Below are positions 63,228-64,000 of a stretch of DNA of 64,000 nucleotides, in pieces. Numbering within the stretch: the stretch's first letter is position 1; each line of letters opens with the position of its first letter. Source of the stretch: an uncultured Saprospiraceae bacterium (lineage in GTDB: Bacteria > Bacteroidota > Bacteroidia > Chitinophagales > Saprospiraceae). The stretch spans positions 1-64,000 of the forward strand of contig CALLWB010000007.1 in NCBI GenBank assembly GCA_938016265.1, read 5' to 3'. The translations under genes and the position numbers were made by a program. Below the pieces are notes generated by a model. That model was given only the letters and a program-made list of their open reading frames with translations, was not told where the DNA came from and searched no databases.

Positions 63228-64000
63228 CTAGCTACCAACATCAACAAGGGTGAATTTTACGTCATCCCTACTCCATTCCTCCGGGAGTTCCCCGAATTTG
63301 AATTCGTTGCTAGTAGTTTCGATGTAGTAATATTTTTTCCCATTTTTTGTCCAGTAGGTTCCTTTTACGTTTTCTCCCTGGACAGCGATTGCCAAGTGAG
63401 CCACATTGCTATTAAGAGGGTCCAGATAAACCAGCTTTACGTCATATTCTAGTTTGTGGAGGATGGCTGCTGCTAGAATAGCCATGTCTTCACAATCGCC
63501 TGTTCCGTCGTTGATGGTCTGCATGGGGTATTTGGTGTAGTCGTCAAACCCAGTCAATTTGTCGTCAGTATAGCGAAGGGATTGAACCATTCGCACGACA
63601 AACATGACTTCTTCGTAATAGGTCCAGGGTCGTTTTTTGTTTTCTTTTGTTTGAATTGCTCCTGCCAATCCTTCTGCAAGTTTCTGGATACCGGTATCGT
63701 TGGCATCGATAAATTTGGCAAAATAACTATAGTTGCCTCTCCATTTCGGACGTTTTACTTTTTCGTAATAGCTGATGACGTCTATTGGGATGGTCACCTC
63801 CCATTTCCAGGGAGTTTTGTAGGTCCAGGATAGGTATTTGACAACATTCCGGCCTTTGCCTTTTGGTACAATGTCATATTTGTCAGGTACACCGTCGCGG
63901 TCGGTATCCATACTGTAATCGGAAGTACCCAATTTCTTTTCTTCTGCCTTAGTCAATCCATCTTTATCGATGTCCTCCTGCATTTCTTTTGTTTTCCTTT
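63228..64000 (-). CDS. Transglutaminase-like Cys-protease-fold protein with EF-hand/TSP3 repeats, 5' end beyond the right edge
   Basis: The frame is open through the window edge; an ATG at 63983 could be the start but is more likely internal. Numbering from it: an EF-hand loop DIDKDGLTKAEE (4-15) and a thrombospondin type 3-like calcium loop DTDRDGVPDKYD (26-37), then a transglutaminase-like domain with Cys164 (TGDCEDMAIL), His196 (VAHLAIAV) and Glu222 (YIETTSNEF) as the probable triad. Calcium loops suggest an extracytoplasmic location, and the missing 5' end may hold a signal peptide. Substrate unknown. It is upstream of meaB on the same strand. Confidence 0.8.
   Translation of the reverse strand, partial: RKTKEMQEDIDKDGLTKAEEKKLGTSDYSMDTDRDGVPDKYDIVPKGKGRNVVKYLSWTYKTPWKWEVTIPIDVISYYEKVKRPKWRGNYSYFAKFIDANDTGIQKLAEGLAGAIQTKENKKRPWTYYEEVMFVVRMVQSLRYTDDKLTGFDDYTKYPMQTINDGTGDCEDMAILAAAILHKLEYDVKLVYLDPLNSNVAHLAIAVQGENVKGTYWTKNGKKYYYIETTSNEFKFGELPEEWSRDDVKFTLVDVGS

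Noticed and set aside
1-64000. tRNA, rRNA, CRISPR array, integrase or transposase
   Set aside because: Looked for and not seen; no direct-repeat/spacer array, cloverleaf or recombinase motif was recognised.

Overview
The window comes from a member of the Bacteroidota, most likely class Saprospiria (Lewinella / Haliscomenobacter / Saprospira-like). The evidence is a complete gldKLMN block with a porP/sprF-family gene, a PorW/SprE-like lipoprotein, both main kinds of type IX secretion (T9SS) C-terminal sorting domain, SprB-type adhesin repeats, and the Bacteroidota-typical hemD-DUF4271 pair. Few Shine-Dalgarno sites are visible, and several genes seem to start with TTG. I saw no tRNA, rRNA, CRISPR array, integrase or transposase.

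Layout. 1-5.2 kb: two large secreted adhesin-like genes on the minus strand; the first runs off the left edge and ends there in 231-bp tandem repeats. 5.4-8.9 kb: housekeeping genes on the plus strand (pssA, purS, rsmI, a coiled-coil membrane protein, a Nudix hydrolase). 9-16.2 kb: an S74-chaperone surface protein, a thioredoxin-like protein, an XRE/IrrE-like regulator, a membrane-anchored MutS-like ATPase and a DUF1499 lipoprotein. 16.2-19.6 kb: a T9SS cargo gene bracketed by four copies of a roughly 50-bp palindromic repeat, then an AAA ATPase fused to a PD-(D/E)xK-like domain. 19.7-22.8 kb: an ABC-F protein and an alpha/beta hydrolase-OsmC fusion. 22.9-36.5 kb: an accessory block of four secreted proteins that share one roughly 225-residue module ending in two dockerin-like loops, interrupted by a photolyase-like gene and a 48-residue DUF2256 gene. 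36.7-41.5 kb: uvrC and a class A penicillin-binding protein. 41.8-45.7 kb: an accessory patch (LRR-like solenoid, a second S74 protein, and a detached copy of the porW 3' end). 45.8-51 kb: porW, an M23 peptidase, bactofilin, atpZ-like, a membrane protein and a biotin carrier protein. 51-57.9 kb: a Ca/Na antiporter and the T9SS/gliding block gldN-M-L-K plus porP/sprF. 58-64 kb: a DUF255 protein, hemD, DUF4271, meaB and a partial transglutaminase-like gene.

How it fits together. The Gld proteins and PorW form the secretion and gliding motor. The SprB-repeat, LamG, beta-helix and phospholipase-D proteins are its probable cargo. Two cargo proteins carry recognisable sorting domains: type B at 2162-5221 and type A at 16411-17688. 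Four others carry the dockerin-like module, two of them at the extreme C-terminus. Together with possible cohesin-like N-terminal domains in two proteins, this module is the best candidate for an undescribed surface-assembly system. The clearest mark of genome plasticity is the porW 3'-end fragment at 43219-43293. It encodes the same 24 residues as porW but differs at eight silent sites, as expected if the S74 patch arrived on imported DNA that rebuilt the gene end.
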